Source: Mesaphorura yosii (Eukaryota > Arthropoda > Collembola > Poduromorpha > Tullbergiidae). Taken from it: DNA of 64,000 bases. The DNA is taken from the NCBI GenBank assembly GCA_009869945.1, contig WIXG01000099.1, positions 62,001 through 126,000 of the forward strand. Reading direction: 5' to 3'. Shown one piece after another: positions 62,991 to 64,000 of this stretch (position 1 is its first letter; every line of letters begins with the position of its first letter). The notes under the pieces are model-generated. The model was not told the origin of the DNA. It did no database searches and worked only from the letters and a program-made list of their open reading frames with translations. The position numbers and the translations under genes are program-made.

Positions 62991-64000
62991 ACTAAGTCAC
63001 AACTCGCGAGCGATACTTCATGCGTGACCCAGACTCGCGTAGACCCGGGTTGCAGTTCTTAGCAAACATAAGTAATATTTAGGCAAACGCTGGTCTGAGT
63101 GGTACAGCCCAAAGGACAAAGGATCGCACCACGATAATGCACAGTTATTAATCTACAATCTAACGCCTTCCATTGCCATCATCAGTGCTTATTACATGAT
63201 GTTAGGAGTTAGGTACAACTTAATGTTATGTTAAGCAGCTAATTAGTTGTGTCATCATACAGGACATGGCATTAACTCTGAAGAAGACAAGACATCAACA
63301 GTATCATTAGTAGCAAGGAATGTGCTTGCTGATATCACCTCAGCCAGCACGCCGCCAGGTATGGGCCATAGGTAATTCCGGTAGTCTACCGAAGATGTAA
63401 AATACATACTAATTCTACTAACTTGACACTTGGGAATCATTACATATTAACTGGTTCACCGTTCTTGTCTCATGATGCCCTAGAACAACGTCAGCGTCTT
63501 TGTCTCACAAGGTTAAAACTTTGGTGACTCTTGGTTTGTGCATGCTGTGTGCCAAGTGCTTGCGCACCGAATCCTGACCGCTTGAAGCACAACACATATT
63601 CCGAAGTTTAGCGAACACGGGATAGAACAGAGGACACGGGTTTTGCGAATCGTACTTATAAAAGCAATTCCCGTTCCCGTGTTTGGTTTCGCAAAGTGAT
63701 ATTCGCGAGCAATTTTTCTTATTATTACTTCCTAACCATTATAACTTCTAAACTTGTTAAATTCATAAACACGGCCACGGACGTCTGCTGCCGTCTGGCG
63801 CGTGTCGTCATCTCACACTTCACTTGTGATAATCGTTAACATTTGACCTTTTACCAGTGAACTTGCGAATTCCTGCCAGTTGGTGCATTACCTAATCAGT
63901 TGTACGACGCAGCTCCAAACATGGATATTGAATCAATGTTGATTTTATTACGAAACTCGTTAGTTAACAGGACAAAGTTAAGTTAGACTTCTTAGTTGAG
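62991..64000. other. Right edge, possible promoter of a gene beyond the window
   Basis: No complete gene is visible. TATAAAAG at 63657 suggests transcription towards the right edge. A 21-codon frame beginning at 63921 (MDIESMLILLRNSLVN) may be chance or the first exon of a gene that continues outside. Confidence 0.4.
63657..63664 (+). promoter_or_regulatory. Candidate TATA box at right edge
   Basis: TATAAAAG on the plus strand in otherwise non-coding DNA, 264 bases before an ATG at 63921. No initiator match was obvious. Confidence 0.3.

Noticed and set aside
1-64000. CRISPR arrays, insertion sequences or integrated viral genes
   Set aside because: No regularly spaced repeats, transposase or integrase motifs, or terminal repeats with target duplications were found. 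The gene content is eukaryotic.

Overview
This window reads as nuclear DNA of an arthropod. The evidence is five secreted cuticle-protein genes with Rebers-Riddiford (RR, Chitin_bind_4) domains, a complete spliced tailless nuclear-receptor gene, and canonical GT-AG introns, many only 50-100 bases long. An insect, springtail or crustacean origin cannot be separated from the sequence alone. Most of the window is AT-leaning non-coding DNA. I saw no bacterial-type features, CRISPR array, convincing tRNA or intact transposon. All gene models were built by hand from reading frame, splice sites and phase. They are predictions without transcript support.

Layout. A large Q/P/G-rich RR-1 cuticle gene lies on the minus strand at 5.6-9.7 kb (839 residues, 4 coding exons). 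A second minus-strand cuticle gene at 16.6-23.2 kb has 6 coding exons and 616 residues, with an unusual cysteine-bearing RR domain. A compact 261-residue RR-1 gene (minus, 32.6-33.5 kb) is followed by a long, 5'-incomplete secreted protein (minus, 35.7-38.1 kb) with an atypical RR-like domain at its extreme C-terminus. A COX7A-like mitochondrial gene (plus, 44.4-45.1 kb) carries an in-frame TAG and a long overlapping upstream ORF. The tailless (tll) gene (minus, 46.1-50.7 kb) has 7 coding exons and 636 residues. A 256-residue RR-1 gene (plus, 59.5-60.5 kb) and a small single-pass membrane protein gene (plus, 62.6-63.0 kb) complete the set.

How the genes relate. The five RR proteins should be secreted by epidermis and bind chitin in cuticle. 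In three of them the signal peptide is split by a phase-0 intron after 5-9 codons, and three have TATA boxes and very short 5' UTRs. This is the usual look of cuticle genes expressed in moult-linked bursts. The tll and COX7A-like genes have no functional link to the cuticle genes that I can see. They are probably simple neighbours.

The points most worth a second look are the interrupted COX7A-like frame and its overlapping ORF, the tryptophan heptads in the 35.7-38.1 kb protein, a stem-loop at 12,948-13,014, and several exon-like tracts that match no family I know. I did not find a convincing wholly new biological system.
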